A stretch of 55,798 nucleotides of DNA from an uncultured Opitutales bacterium (GCA_900548185.1 URJJ01000011.1:1-55798), one strand, 5' to 3'. Counted from the stretch's first letter, positions 1 to 9,806 are shown. Made by a program: numbers and translations. The notes: generated by a model not told the origin, from the letters alone.

Positions 1-162
1 ATCTCCAAGATACATTGGAACAGGAGAAGTTACCCTCTTTTCTATGTATAGGGCCATTTATGCCCCTAGTCCCCTGGGTATTGGAGACGCCAAGCGTCGA
101 TTGGCACGGTTATTCAACGCAGATTTTGCGCAGAAAGGAAATATGCGCCGCAGGCCATGCCA

Positions 163-453
163 TCAATAATACCTTCTGCGCCGCACGCGGCAATAATACG
201 CGGCCGCGGCAATATAATTCACTGAAAGCACAGCCAATATGAGCCAGGAATATCCGAGCGATACGGGCAAAAGCAGCAATGCAAGATGCGCAAACGCAAC
301 GGCTGGACGGCCTATATAGAGGTTTTGCAGCCCGCTCCAGCCGAGGAATACCGTCAGGCTGAAAAGCCGGCCGCAAAAACCGCGCCTTCCGCCAGCCATT
401 TGCGAGTTTATGCTCTCAATTATCTTTGCCTCATCCCTACGCATTATATTCAT
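163..453 (-). CDS. Small TM2-domain-like membrane protein
   Basis: A 96-residue protein of unknown role with two hydrophobic segments (about residues 29-37 extending to 52-62, and 66-86) around a short polar turn. The stretch 'FLGWSGLQNLYIGRP' resembles the TM2 signature, in which a first helix ends in G..G.h.FYlG and a turn leads into a second helix. The tail is very basic (RVRRRRYY), as expected of a cytoplasmic end. A good ribosome site (GGGAG, about 9 bases before ATG) supports the start at 453. TM2 proteins are small inner-membrane proteins with no single known function. It reads in the same direction as the mobile-element genes upstream of it. The family call is by motif only. Confidence 0.55.
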   Translation of the reverse strand: MNIMRRDEAKIIESINSQMAGGRRGFCGRLFSLTVFLGWSGLQNLYIGRPAVAFAHLALLLLPVSLGYSWLILAVLSVNYIAAAAYYCRVRRRRYY

Positions 454-528
454 GTATTATTTCTCCCGCCAATCCGCCTGCAAGAATTTATTTGCACATC
501 CGCTTTTCCATAAGGAAACGCGGATAAT

Positions 529-3500
529 CTATTGAACTGCCACCGCATCCGCATTGACTATGTTTTTAGCATTCAGCTCATGCTGGATTTTGCGTTCTAT
601 TGCGTCGTGCTCAGCCTTCAGCTTTTTAAGCTCGTCCAATTTACCCCACTCGGTATTGACGATTCCCGCAAGCATCGGAATGTCCTTTCCGCTCTCATCT
701 ATCTCCTTTATGTATTCCGCCTCAAGCTTTGGCATACGTTCAAGGGCGTTGAGGAAGTTCCTCGCTGCCAGCTGCGGGTCTTTCGCCATTATGCCGTTAT
801 TGTACGAATACCGGTGTTCGCCCTGGACATAGAATCTGTTGGCCTTTCTGTAGCCCAGCCCGTCCGTATTCACGAGCTCAGTTTTTACAATCAGCTTGAA
901 GCCGTAGAGCTCCCCAATCTCCCTATCCTGCCCAACAACATCCAGATTCGAATTGATTTCCTGAAGCTTGCGCCCAATGGCCTCGGAATCCTCTGGCGCA
1001 AAGCCGTTTAAAGACACGGAGTTTAGCACCTTCCCGTCCGCATTCTTGCGGGCGTTTGTGGCAAAGGCAGCCATGTCGGCGCGGATGCGGGCGAGAATAT
1101 CCGTTGCCTTGTCCCGAATGGCGACCTTCTCCTGCAGCTTGTACTTCGAGTAGCTCATGTTCTTGTTGTAGGTGCGGTATTCGCTTTCCAAGACGGATAT
1201 CTTCTTTTCCAGCTTGGCCTTGTCCATGAGGTCTGTGTTGCCGGACAGCACCGCCATCCATTCCGCATAGCTCATGCTTCCGTCCTCCGAAATGCTCCCC
1301 TCGTCTATCGTTCTGATACCCAAAGTTCCGCGCTTAAGCTGCGAAATAAATAGCTGCTTGTTGTGCAATATCCCGAACTTGTTGCAGTCTGAGGTCTTTT
1401 CGGTGGCGTATGTGAAGACGCACACCTTGTTTCCCGCATGCCTTTTTGCGACTTCGTTGCCCTTTCGGACGGCCCTTCCGTTTCGCTGCTGGAAATCCGA
1501 CGGGCGCCACGGGATGTCAAGGTGGTGTATGGCAACCGCCCTCTGCTGCGCGTTTATGCCCGTCCCAAGCATTACGGTGGAGCCGAAAAGCACCCTTATC
1601 CAGCCCTTGTTCATGGCCTCTATCATCTTTTTCTTGGCGGACTCTGTTTTGCACTCCTGTATAAAGCGCACCTCGTACTCGGGAATGCCGTGGTCCCGCA
1701 CCAGCTTGCGCTTGATTTCCGAGTAGATATTCCACTCGCCAGACTTGTACGTGCCAAGATCGGAGAATACGAACTGCGTCCCCTTGACCGAGTCGTATTT
1801 ACGGTAGAATTCGGCGATTTTTGCCGCGCAGACGGACGCCTTGTTGTCCGGTTCGTCCGCGTATTTTCCGGAATCGAGCATGCGGGTGTCCAAGGACATC
1901 TTACGGGCAAAGTTTACCAGTATGAGCATCCAGGCCTTCTTCTCGGAATCCGATAGCGGCGGCATGTCCAAAAGCGCCCCATCCGCGGTGCGGACAAACT
2001 CCATCATTCGCGGGAAAAGCTCTTCCTGCGACTGCGTAGGTTTAAGCTTCACGAGTTCGGAAACCATCTTGGGGCGGTCCACCCCGACGTCTTCTGCCGT
2101 CCTATAGTCCGTAATTTCGTTGTAGAAGGCTGCAAGCTCCGGGACCTTGATAAAGTACCTGAAGCGTTCCCTGCTAGTGACTTCGTTTGTAATCGAGAAC
2201 TCAAAGTCCGTGGTCTTTTTCGCGTAGATTGCGGCCCATGCGTCAAAGCAGCGGATTTCCTGGCACTCCATTTCTTTGGGACGGAGGTATTTGAAGAGCA
2301 GATAGAGCTCGGTAAGAGAGTTTGACACCGTGGTTCCGGAGTAGAACGTCGCCCCCAGGTCCCTGCCGGTGCGACTCTGAATCGTTCTTATGGCCACGAG
2401 CAGGTTCATCGCCTTTTGGCTGCCCTCCTGCGTGCCGAGTCCCGCAACCCTGTCGTGGCGCGTCGTGTACGTGAGATTTTTAAAGGCGTGGGACTCGTCT
2501 ACCGATATGAAGTCAATTCCCATCATCTCAAAATCCACCACGTCGTCCGTCCTGTCCCTGATATCGTCGGTGATTTTCTTCAGCCTTGATTCAAGGTTCG
2601 CCAGCCTCTTTTCCAAGCCACGTCGCATACGCCCAGTTATATGCCTGTTTTGATAGCTAAGGGTATCCAGGTTTTCCTTAACGGAACCCTTTTCCTCCTC
2701 TATCATCCGCTTCTGGAATAGGAGCGACTGGGGGATTTTGGCAAACTGTTCATGCGAAAGTATCACTGCGTCCCATGAGTTGTTCCTTATGTCGTTGAAT
2801 AGCCTCGTTCTGTTTTTTGGGGCAAAGTCGGACGCTTTTGGGTAGAGTATCTTGGCGTTTGGATATATGGCGCTAAAGGTCTGAGCAATATCGTGCACAT
2901 TGGCCTTGGGCGCTATTATCATGGGCTTATTTACATAGCCCAGGCGTTTCATTTCATAGGTGGAAATGCAGATAATCAGGGTCTTGCCGGTTCCAACCTC
3001 GTGGTCAACAATGCCGCCACCGTTTTCCAGAATCATCCTGGTGGCATCCATCTGGCTTCGGTAAAGCTTCTTGATACCGATATTTTCCAGCTTGAGGCCC
3101 GGGAAAGTCTGATAGGAACCGTCGTACTTCGCCCTCACGTAGCAGTTGAAAAGTTCGTTATACCTGTCGACCAATTCCTCCCTGAATGCCGTAGGCTGGG
3201 CCCCAAGCCACTCGCCGAAGGCGTTGCGGATTTCGTCGATCTTGGCATTTGCAAGCTGTATGGCCTCGCCGTCCCTGACATTGACCTCTTCGCCGTCAAC
3301 TATCTGCTTTTTCGTAATTTCAGGAAGGGTGTTTACCAGGGCGTGCCTCAGCAGTTCTATCCCGTTGAATGCCCAGTTTTCGCCTTTGATGGCGTATTGG
3401 TCAGTAATTTTGGCGTTTATGCCGTCCGCCTGCACGCTGAAGGCGTCGATATCCTTCATATAGGAAATATGGACCTCTACGCCGAACAAATCTGTGGCAA

Positions 3501-5541
3501 ACCTGGAATAAATGCCCGGATCAATCCACCTCTCCCCAAAGTTGAAGTCGAGCTCCTCGAATGTGATTCTTCTTGGCGTCGCAGCCTTAAGCGCCGCAAG
3601 CGAATCTGCAACTTCCTCTGTCATCTGGTGACTTTCAGCCCATTCCTCTATCCTTCGGGCCTTTTCCACCACATTGCCGGAGGCGAACTTGTCTGCAGTC
3701 TCATATGCGTCCTTGACGGGATCGTAGTAAATTTTTCCCCTGAGCTCCGATACAATCTCCTCAGAACTTGTGCCGTATAGTCTTGCCATATAGCCTATAT
3801 CCACCTGCCCTATGCGGTTTAAGGATGCAAAGAGGGCCTCTATGGGGGTGTCGACATGGGTAATTTCCTCGGACAAAAAGGACACCGGATGGGCAAATAT
3901 GTCCGACTTCACCCACTTGCCATCAGACTCGCGCTCAAGCGAAAGCATTGCCCGCCCTCCGGCATCCTGCTCTATCAGGAAGGCGTTCGCCCTGGAATTG
4001 ATGAATCCGAATCGGCCGGCAAAGTTCAGGTAGGCCTCATTCAGCTTCGCACGGCCATCAGGGTCTTCCTCGCGATTTTCAGCCTCGTTGACATACAGCT
4101 TTTCGTATATATCCCTGAGTGTTATGTAGCGTCTGGCCCTCTCCCTTTGGGGCTCCGAAAGCGCTATCGGGACAAAAGTCGCCTCCCCGTGAAACAGGTC
4201 CTTCAGCTTGCCGATTTGGCCGTTTTGGGCCATGACGAGGCTTCCCTCCTTGTGGTGCGCAAGCACTTCGCCGTCGTATTCCCTTTCCTTCAGAGCAGGC
4301 GGATTCCAAGTGGTATCCGCCCCTGCAAAATTGAAGAAGCTCATCTGTTTCTGATGAGCTTCTTCCTTTGGGGCTTCCTCTTTTTGGGCAGCTTTGGGCA
4401 GTGTCTTTAAGATTGCTCTGTCGTATGTGCTTTTAAGGTCTGTTTTGAGCATTTCCGCGACATCTTTGGCGATTCCCGCAACCCCGCCCTCATGGAAGTG
4501 TTCCATGGCCGGCTTGCCGTATTGGTCCGTTCCCAGCTTGGATGTTGTAGCCGATATGCGCGTTGACGAGCCGTCAAAGAGCCCATTGCACCAATATTTG
4601 CCGTTTGCCATGGCGGAAGCCACAAAGCACTTCTCCATCTCCGTCATCGGGCCCTTTGATGGGTTCTTTTGCAGCACAATGAGGTCGGAGCAAACCTCCG
4701 TGTTGGCAATATCCCTAAAGAGGTTGTTCGGCAGCCTTATGGCAGACAAGAGATTTGCCCTCTCCATGAGCCAGCGTCTCAGCCCCATGTGAGCCAATGA
4801 ATCCAAAAAAGCGTGGGTCGTGATGAAAGCCAGCACCCCGCCATCTTTGAGAACATCCATTCCCTTTGCGAAAAAGTAGGCGTGTATGCTTTTCGTGCAG
4901 ACTCTCAGAACCAGGCTGTCGGAGCGCAAATATGAGCTGTCGTACACCGATATGTCGCCGAAGGGTATATTGGAGACAATCGTGTCAAGATGGCCGGCAT
5001 ACCGCGGCTCTATCGTCTCAAAGCCCTCGATACGGACTTCCGCCTCGGGGTGCAGCGCCTTGAGAATCTTTCCCGTAAGCAGTTCCTTTTCAAATGCCGT
5101 GCTTTTGCCCGCATGCTTTGCGAACGAATCTAGGAAGGCGCCTGTCCCCGCGGACGGGTCAAGAAATTCTCCGATGGGCGCTCCGGCTCCGGCAATAGAG
5201 TCAGATATCGCCCCGACAAGCTCGCAAGGGGTGTAAAATGCCGTAAGAACAGAATTCTTCAGGCTGGAGAGAAGCTTTTGGCATTCCGCCGCGGAAGAGC
5301 TTTCATTGCGCAGCATATCATGAATCTTTTCGACAAGAGGCCGCAAATTTAGCTCGCTTGCGCTCCATCCTGCATCCGAATCTATCGGGTTAAGGACGCA
5401 CTTTAAACCTCCAAAACCGCTATATCGCGAAAGGGCCAGCCTTTCCGCCGAAGTGGGCTGTCTTTGGGATTTTTCCAAAGACAGTGCCGTTTTTATAGCC
5501 TCTATGTTGTATTCAAGACTTTGCTTTTTATTATATGACAT
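529..5541 (-). CDS. DarB/BmhA-like fused N6-adenine methylase / SNF2-type helicase
   Basis: A 1670-residue fusion of an N6-adenine DNA methyltransferase and a superfamily 2 helicase. The N-terminal segment (residues 10-50, 'YSGFGGLKC') is typical of these proteins. Methylase motif I (FLDPSAGTGAF) is at 126-136 and motif IV is NIPF at 191-194, a variant of N/DPPF. Helicase Walker A GTGKT is at 850-854, motif II DESH starts at residue 1015, and motif VI (QQRNGRAVRKG) lies near 1350. The C-terminus is helical. Homologous giants occur on Bacteroidetes-type conjugative elements and large phages; phage P1 DarB protects incoming DNA from restriction. An anti-restriction or replication role for a mobile element is inferred. 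It starts 30 bp after the preceding gene on the same strand; the gap holds a perfect 6-bp stem (5558-5572). No clear ribosome site is seen. Confidence 0.85.
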   Translation of the reverse strand: MSYNKKQSLEYNIEAIKTALSLEKSQRQPTSAERLALSRYSGFGGLKCVLNPIDSDAGWSASELNLRPLVEKIHDMLRNESSSAAECQKLLSSLKNSVLTAFYTPCELVGAISDSIAGAGAPIGEFLDPSAGTGAFLDSFAKHAGKSTAFEKELLTGKILKALHPEAEVRIEGFETIEPRYAGHLDTIVSNIPFGDISVYDSSYLRSDSLVLRVCTKSIHAYFFAKGMDVLKDGGVLAFITTHAFLDSLAHMGLRRWLMERANLLSAIRLPNNLFRDIANTEVCSDLIVLQKNPSKGPMTEMEKCFVASAMANGKYWCNGLFDGSSTRISATTSKLGTDQYGKPAMEHFHEGGVAGIAKDVAEMLKTDLKSTYDRAILKTLPKAAQKEEAPKEEAHQKQMSFFNFAGADTTWNPPALKEREYDGEVLAHHKEGSLVMAQNGQIGKLKDLFHGEATFVPIALSEPQRERARRYITLRDIYEKLYVNEAENREEDPDGRAKLNEAYLNFAGRFGFINSRANAFLIEQDAGGRAMLSLERESDGKWVKSDIFAHPVSFLSEEITHVDTPIEALFASLNRIGQVDIGYMARLYGTSSEEIVSELRGKIYYDPVKDAYETADKFASGNVVEKARRIEEWAESHQMTEEVADSLAALKAATPRRITFEELDFNFGERWIDPGIYSRFATDLFGVEVHISYMKDIDAFSVQADGINAKITDQYAIKGENWAFNGIELLRHALVNTLPEITKKQIVDGEEVNVRDGEAIQLANAKIDEIRNAFGEWLGAQPTAFREELVDRYNELFNCYVRAKYDGSYQTFPGLKLENIGIKKLYRSQMDATRMILENGGGIVDHEVGTGKTLIICISTYEMKRLGYVNKPMIIAPKANVHDIAQTFSAIYPNAKILYPKASDFAPKNRTRLFNDIRNNSWDAVILSHEQFAKIPQSLLFQKRMIEEEKGSVKENLDTLSYQNRHITGRMRRGLEKRLANLESRLKKITDDIRDRTDDVVDFEMMGIDFISVDESHAFKNLTYTTRHDRVAGLGTQEGSQKAMNLLVAIRTIQSRTGRDLGATFYSGTTVSNSLTELYLLFKYLRPKEMECQEIRCFDAWAAIYAKKTTDFEFSITNEVTSRERFRYFIKVPELAAFYNEITDYRTAEDVGVDRPKMVSELVKLKPTQSQEELFPRMMEFVRTADGALLDMPPLSDSEKKAWMLILVNFARKMSLDTRMLDSGKYADEPDNKASVCAAKIAEFYRKYDSVKGTQFVFSDLGTYKSGEWNIYSEIKRKLVRDHGIPEYEVRFIQECKTESAKKKMIEAMNKGWIRVLFGSTVMLGTGINAQQRAVAIHHLDIPWRPSDFQQRNGRAVRKGNEVAKRHAGNKVCVFTYATEKTSDCNKFGILHNKQLFISQLKRGTLGIRTIDEGSISEDGSMSYAEWMAVLSGNTDLMDKAKLEKKISVLESEYRTYNKNMSYSKYKLQEKVAIRDKATDILARIRADMAAFATNARKNADGKVLNSVSLNGFAPEDSEAIGRKLQEINSNLDVVGQDREIGELYGFKLIVKTELVNTDGLGYRKANRFYVQGEHRYSYNNGIMAKDPQLAARNFLNALERMPKLEAEYIKEIDESGKDIPMLAGIVNTEWGKLDELKKLKAEHDAIERKIQHELNAKNIVNADAVAVQ

Positions 5542-5571
5542 ACAGCTTCGCGCTGATAAACACGAAGTGTT

Positions 5572-6972
5572 TTAACTAGCGAGAAGGGATGTCATGGGAA
5601 TGGGATTCATGTTTTGCAAAACAGGCGTTTTCATGGGCGGACGCGTCGTTTTTGTACATTTTCCAAAGCTCATCTGGAGTTTCTCATAGCCTTTGCCCCT
5701 GCAAAAATTTTCCAATTCCGTTCGATCCAGCCCCAAAAACTCGGAATAAAATGCAAGGTCGGCGCATATGTTCTGAATTTTCATCTTGTTTTCACGGGAA
5801 TCGCAAAGTTCCAACAGCCTTTCTGCGAGGAGGGATGAACGGTTTTTTACGCATTTTGCCAAGTCGGACTTGCTTGCCTTTGAATTCAGCGCAGGTTTGT
5901 ATGACACAACCCTTTCCCATTCCACTTCCCGCTCGTCAACATTGTCCGGCAGTACCGTTCCTTCCAATGTCACGCCCTCTTTATTATACCAATCAATAAT
6001 TTCGGGCGGAAAATTCCTGGTTCCGGAGAAGTCCAAAGCGCGAATGGTTGCTGTCTTAAAATTTTCCACCCCGCTTAGATCCAAATATTCCGGCATTATG
6101 ATTCGCGCGCGTCCATAATAAAATCCGTGTTCCCGAACAAAGCTTGCCAAGTTCACGTTCAGCGCCTTGCTCAAATCAATACAGTTTATACGGCAGGAAT
6201 ATTTCGCAAAGTCTATGCCGGCAAAATCCACTCCGTCTGGGATTTTTACGCCCGACAAGTTTCTGGCCTCCAACAGCCACTGCGCGGTAACGCCCGTAAC
6301 GGAACTCAAATCCAAATCACGGGAAAAGTCATTATCATCCAAATTGGAATAGCCCCTTATATCGATTTCCGAAGCATTTTTCCCAGATTTTATGTCATTT
6401 ACCAGCTGTTCGTAGCTGATTATATTGGAAATATATGGAGTATAAGGAACCTTTTGTTCGCCTGCCGAAAGGGCATCTACATCCTCCTTGGAAATATGGA
6501 ATGAATTGAGCCCGACACCTTCTTCGGCAAAGATTATTATATTGTCCTTGTAAAAGTCATTTATTTCCTTGGGCGCCTTGACAACTTTCACGGCGGAAAC
6601 CTTTATTACATTGTCCAGTTCCTTTCTGTCCGCCGAAGCGTAGTTCCAATCCGCCGCAATGCCAAAAACGTTACCGTATTCTTCCGGACCGCCCTCAACG
6701 TCAAATTCAACGCCGTCGCATCTTACTTTGCCCGAAAACGGAGAAAATCTCCTTGAAAAACCGGGGACCATCTTCCATCCGCCATCCATATCGACCAGAT
6801 GTCCGCTAATCAGCTTTGAATCAAAGAAAATCCTATTCCCAATACGGACAATATCCGCCGGCATTGGAATTCCGCCCAATTCGCACTTGCCCGCTTTGAC
6901 CATATCGAGCATTTCCGATATGTCCGCATCTTTTCTGTAATACGCCTCTATCGCAAGTTCTTTCAGTTCCAT
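5572..6972 (-). CDS. Unknown 466-residue protein upstream of the methylase/helicase
   Basis: I do not recognise a family. ATG at 6972 is preferred; an in-frame TTG at 6990 would add six residues. The protein has no signal peptide or membrane segment. The N-terminal 160 residues look mixed alpha/beta with many Gly and Asp. The middle (about 200-330) contains loosely repeated units rich in 'LDLS', 'IDLS' and 'LDFSG', suggesting a solenoid or leucine-rich-repeat-like fold. The C-terminal 100 residues are helical, then disordered with several Pro, Lys and Met. It is separated by 30 bp from the methylase/helicase on the same strand, so the two are probably cotranscribed. A partner or accessory role for that enzyme is only a guess from position. 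Confidence 0.6.
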   Translation of the reverse strand: MELKELAIEAYYRKDADISEMLDMVKAGKCELGGIPMPADIVRIGNRIFFDSKLISGHLVDMDGGWKMVPGFSRRFSPFSGKVRCDGVEFDVEGGPEEYGNVFGIAADWNYASADRKELDNVIKVSAVKVVKAPKEINDFYKDNIIIFAEEGVGLNSFHISKEDVDALSAGEQKVPYTPYISNIISYEQLVNDIKSGKNASEIDIRGYSNLDDNDFSRDLDLSSVTGVTAQWLLEARNLSGVKIPDGVDFAGIDFAKYSCRINCIDLSKALNVNLASFVREHGFYYGRARIIMPEYLDLSGVENFKTATIRALDFSGTRNFPPEIIDWYNKEGVTLEGTVLPDNVDEREVEWERVVSYKPALNSKASKSDLAKCVKNRSSLLAERLLELCDSRENKMKIQNICADLAFYSEFLGLDRTELENFCRGKGYEKLQMSFGKCTKTTRPPMKTPVLQNMNPIPMTSLLAS

Positions 6973-7239
6973 ACGCCACAGTATAGGCAATCCTATTGTT
7001 TGGATAAGGGTCCTTTGCTTCCGGCATAATCGCGAGTTTGATTTTCAGCAAAATTATTCGATATTTATGGAATCAAATCCGGAAATATATAAGTTATTAT
7101 GGAATACCCGTCTAAAACTAAAGATGAGAAAGATTTCCTTCCATAGCGCAGTGCAATGAAGGGCCAGGCACCTTAATGACAAAGATTGGGCACTAATTAG
7201 CCCGCAACCAGATAGCGCAAAAACTTATATGCCTGGTTG

Positions 7240-8310
7240 TTAAAGAGGTGCGGAAATTTCCCAAGAGCCGTTTCTGCGGCCGCCCTTGCGAGATATAATC
7301 CCCTTTTCCTGAAGAGATACCGTCAGCCGCTTTACGGTTCTCGGAGACTTTCCTATAAGTTCCGCTAAGGCTGTTTGGGTGATTTTGGGATTGGCCTTTA
7401 TCGCTTTAAATACAGACATCTCCTCTAAAGTGCAATCCAAAGTGCCATTTTGGCACTTTGGAGATTCGGATTTGGCACTTTGGGATGTATTCTTCACCAA
7501 AGAAATATGCATATCCCTATTCCTCAAGGCGTTATTTTCGCCGAGAATTAGATTGCGGAAAAACAGCATCAGAAAATGGTCTGTCGCCGTTATGCCCTTT
7601 TGCAGATTGCTATAGTTCGCCCGAACAAGGGCGTTTCTGAAATACCAGGAATTGTCCTTAAAGAGGTCGTTATTTATATCAAAGCCGAAACTTCTCAAGT
7701 ATTTGATGAGAAACACGGCCGTCGTCCTGGTATTTCCCTCCCCAAATGGATGGATTTGCCAAATCCCGGAAATAAATTGCGCAATGTGAGCTACGGATTC
7801 CTGTAGGGCATGCTGGCTGTAGTCGTATCGTTTTTCTTTGGAAAAGTCATAGTCAAGCGTGTCCGACAAATCGCCCGCGCTGGCGTAAACTACCGTATCA
7901 CCGTCAAGCACCCATTCCTTTTTGCTTATATTATAATCGCGAATTTTGCCGGCATGGTCGTAAATCCCCGAAAACAAGTGTCTATGGATCGCAATGAATC
8001 CAACTGGCGACATGCTGAATGTCTGTTCAGACAATAGCTCCGTAATCCGTACCGAAACATCGTCGGCTTCCTTTGTGCGCGAATGCTCGTTTCTGGCGTC
8101 CTTTTTCTCATAATAGGCATTTACGAGGTGCCTGACGTCGGAAAGGCTGATTTCGCCCTCAACATGCTTGCGGGCGGTATCAATAAGGTACTCGGAAACA
8201 TTAAGCTGATCCACTTTTTGAAGACCTATGGCCGTCTGCCAAGCACGGGCTTTGTCCCCCATGCTTGGTTCACCTTGCCGAATATAGTCATCAAAGTCGT
8301 CCATAATCAT
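7240..8310 (-). CDS. Fic family AMP-transferase with fused VbhA-like N-terminus and C-terminal wHTH
   Basis: A 356-residue Fic protein. Fic enzymes usually move AMP from ATP to a hydroxyl on a target protein. The catalytic loop HPFGEGNTR is at residues 187-195; His187 is the expected catalytic base, while the last Arg of HPFx(D/E)GNxRxxR is Ala here. Residues 20-65 resemble the VbhA antitoxin ('ARKHVEGEISLSDV'), so the inhibitory helix appears built in, but the expected (S/T)xxxE(G/N) motif reads AIGLQK (27-32). Residues about 305-350 form a winged helix (ITQTALAELIGKSPRTVKRL), common in Fic proteins that may regulate their own expression. ATG at 8304 is an alternative start; neither has a clear ribosome site. 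Its position in an accessory block fits a toxin-antitoxin or host-modulating role. Confidence 0.9.
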   Translation of the reverse strand: MIMDDFDDYIRQGEPSMGDKARAWQTAIGLQKVDQLNVSEYLIDTARKHVEGEISLSDVRHLVNAYYEKKDARNEHSRTKEADDVSVRITELLSEQTFSMSPVGFIAIHRHLFSGIYDHAGKIRDYNISKKEWVLDGDTVVYASAGDLSDTLDYDFSKEKRYDYSQHALQESVAHIAQFISGIWQIHPFGEGNTRTTAVFLIKYLRSFGFDINNDLFKDNSWYFRNALVRANYSNLQKGITATDHFLMLFFRNLILGENNALRNRDMHISLVKNTSQSAKSESPKCQNGTLDCTLEEMSVFKAIKANPKITQTALAELIGKSPRTVKRLTVSLQEKGIISRKGGRRNGSWEISAPL

Positions 8311-8405
8311 TATTTATACCATACATGCTAAATTATTCTTTCGCAACATCAAGAACAAAGCCGGGATCTTCATCGCCCTCTTTTTCATTATCCATATACG
8401 CAACT

Positions 8406-8702
8406 TTACTTTTTTGTTTTGTAGAAAATTCGCCCTTTTTTGGGGATCTTTTTTGAGGAAATTTCAAAAGAATCTCCCAGTGCCATAAATTCGTCCAAAT
8501 TCTCAATAAACACTTCGAGGATCTTTCTTGTGTCTTCCGCTGTCATCCTCGATCGCCTCAGGGCGATTTTGTGGTATTCCAACCAATTTTTGGCATTCAG
8601 GAGCGCATGGAATACCCCAGAGCGGAATTTAAGGCTATCAGAATTCTTTCCCGCACATATCCATGAATCTATTTTATCTTTGATGCGCAAGGTCTTAAGC
8701 AT
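8406..8702 (-). CDS. Small unknown helical protein
   Basis: A 98-residue basic protein with no recognised family. An in-frame open stretch reaches 8891, but this would overlap the preceding gene by 160 bp; ATG at 8702, 28 bp after that gene and behind a purine-rich GGCGGGA about 7 bases upstream, is the better start. It is predicted mostly helical ('RSGVFHALLNAKNWLEYHKIALRRSRMTAED' region, residues 28-58) and ends in a Lys-rich tail. It lies between another small unknown and the Fic gene, all on the minus strand and likely one transcript. No role is proposed. Confidence 0.5.
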   Translation of the reverse strand: MLKTLRIKDKIDSWICAGKNSDSLKFRSGVFHALLNAKNWLEYHKIALRRSRMTAEDTRKILEVFIENLDEFMALGDSFEISSKKIPKKGRIFYKTKK

Positions 8703-8730
8703 GTCAATTTTCCCGCCTTGGAGTTTCGAT

Positions 8731-9138
8731 TTACTCTCGTTCACCGGTTTCAACCCTGTCGTGTATGGCAATGGGAAAAGAATAGCCGCCGGTGATTTCG
8801 CCCAGCCTGCAGTCAGACGTATATAGAAAATTGCCCCCAAACATCGTCCAGGAGCCTTTTTCAATTTCAATACACGGAACGGCTTTGACATATTGCCTAT
8901 TTACGACTTCCGCCCTCAGAACCTCTGAAAAGGGCGTGCCTGCCCTTTCGCACAGCAGTTTTATTTCCGCAAGACTCAGATCCCCGGAGTAGAGTTCAAG
9001 CATTCCGCGTCTGGAAGAAATACCCCCGTTTGCACAATCCGGGCCATCGCTTCTGTAGACAAATGCAAGAATCGAAGGCAGTTTTTCATAGCTGCCGTCT
9101 TTGATTGTGTTTCTGACTGATTCTTCATTTCTTCTCAT
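8731..9138 (-). CDS. Small unknown protein
   Basis: A 135-residue protein without a recognised family, signal peptide or membrane segment. The first half is mixed (MRRNEESVRNTIKDG) and includes 'LSLAEIKLLCERAGTPFSEVLRAEVV', which reads like a short helix-turn-helix-shaped pair of helices; the second half is rich in beta-prone aromatic and Gly residues. It heads the run of minus-strand accessory genes that continues to the Fic gene, and its start is divergent from the plus-strand gene at 9276, leaving a 137-bp shared promoter region. ATG at 9138 has a weak AAAGAAG upstream. Confidence 0.5.
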   Translation of the reverse strand: MRRNEESVRNTIKDGSYEKLPSILAFVYRSDGPDCANGGISSRRGMLELYSGDLSLAEIKLLCERAGTPFSEVLRAEVVNRQYVKAVPCIEIEKGSWTMFGGNFLYTSDCRLGEITGGYSFPIAIHDRVETGERE

Positions 9139-9275
9139 GGAACTTCTTTCTGTTTAGATTCAGAATTATCCATTCAGAAATGCGCAGCATTTTGAGCGCC
9201 TTCATCTTCCCTGTTCCATGGCCGATATGAATAGTCTTGCCTTTGAGGGGCTAAATATCTTAAATTTTAAAGATA

Positions 9276-9806
9276 ATGAAGACGGCCGCCTCCAAACGCA
9301 TGATTGTAAAATTGTGTACCGAAATACGCAATCTCGATCGGGAATACAAAGAGATTGGGAGGAAGCGCAACGAAATCGAAAGGCGCCAGGCGGAGATTCT
9401 GCAAAAACTGGATAAAAAGCTAAACCAAGTGCAGGAAGCCGTAAACCGGCTTCAATGCGGCGATTTCCAGCCGGAAAATTCCGAGGAAATCAAAAAGCTG
9501 ACCGCCAATTCCACGATTGAAAAGGTTGCCGCGGCCATGTTGTCCGTGCCCCATTCAATGCCGCAGTTATCCGAAAAAACTATAGAAAAGTATATCGCCC
9601 ATATAAGAGGCACAAAACTTTCCAAAGAATCAATCAGCATATCCAATAAGGCATTCGAAAGGAAGTTTGACGCGGAATTTTCCGGCCTGAAACCTTATAC
9701 CAAAGCGGCGAAGCAGACCGCATTCCGAAACATCTTCAAATTTGCGTTTGCAATAAGCCTGATACCGGCCCTGCCCTTTGGCAAAAGGCGCAGAAACAAA
9801 CAATAA
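9276..9806 (+). CDS. Unknown coiled-coil protein with a C-terminal hydrophobic segment
   Basis: A 176-residue protein. Residues 15-60 form a highly charged coiled coil (EIRNLDREYKEIGRKRNEIE and onward). Residues about 90-150 are mixed helices. Residues 152-168 (FKFAFAISLIPALPF) are hydrophobic and are followed by a basic tail (GKRRRNKQ), consistent with a single C-terminal membrane anchor. No family is recognised. It is transcribed divergently from the small-gene block on its left and convergently with the gene on its right. ATG at 9276 is used; the next Met at residue 9 is also possible. Confidence 0.55.
   Translation: MKTAASKRMIVKLCTEIRNLDREYKEIGRKRNEIERRQAEILQKLDKKLNQVQEAVNRLQCGDFQPENSEEIKKLTANSTIEKVAAAMLSVPHSMPQLSEKTIEKYIAHIRGTKLSKESISISNKAFERKFDAEFSGLKPYTKAAKQTAFRNIFKFAFAISLIPALPFGKRRRNKQ

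Noticed and set aside
1..162. Left-edge open frame (15-242)
   Set aside because: Overlaps the TM2-like gene on the other strand and has no supporting feature; the edge is too short to judge.
2893..3780. 295-codon plus-strand open frame
   Set aside because: Lies wholly antisense inside the methylase/helicase gene and has no protein-like domain.
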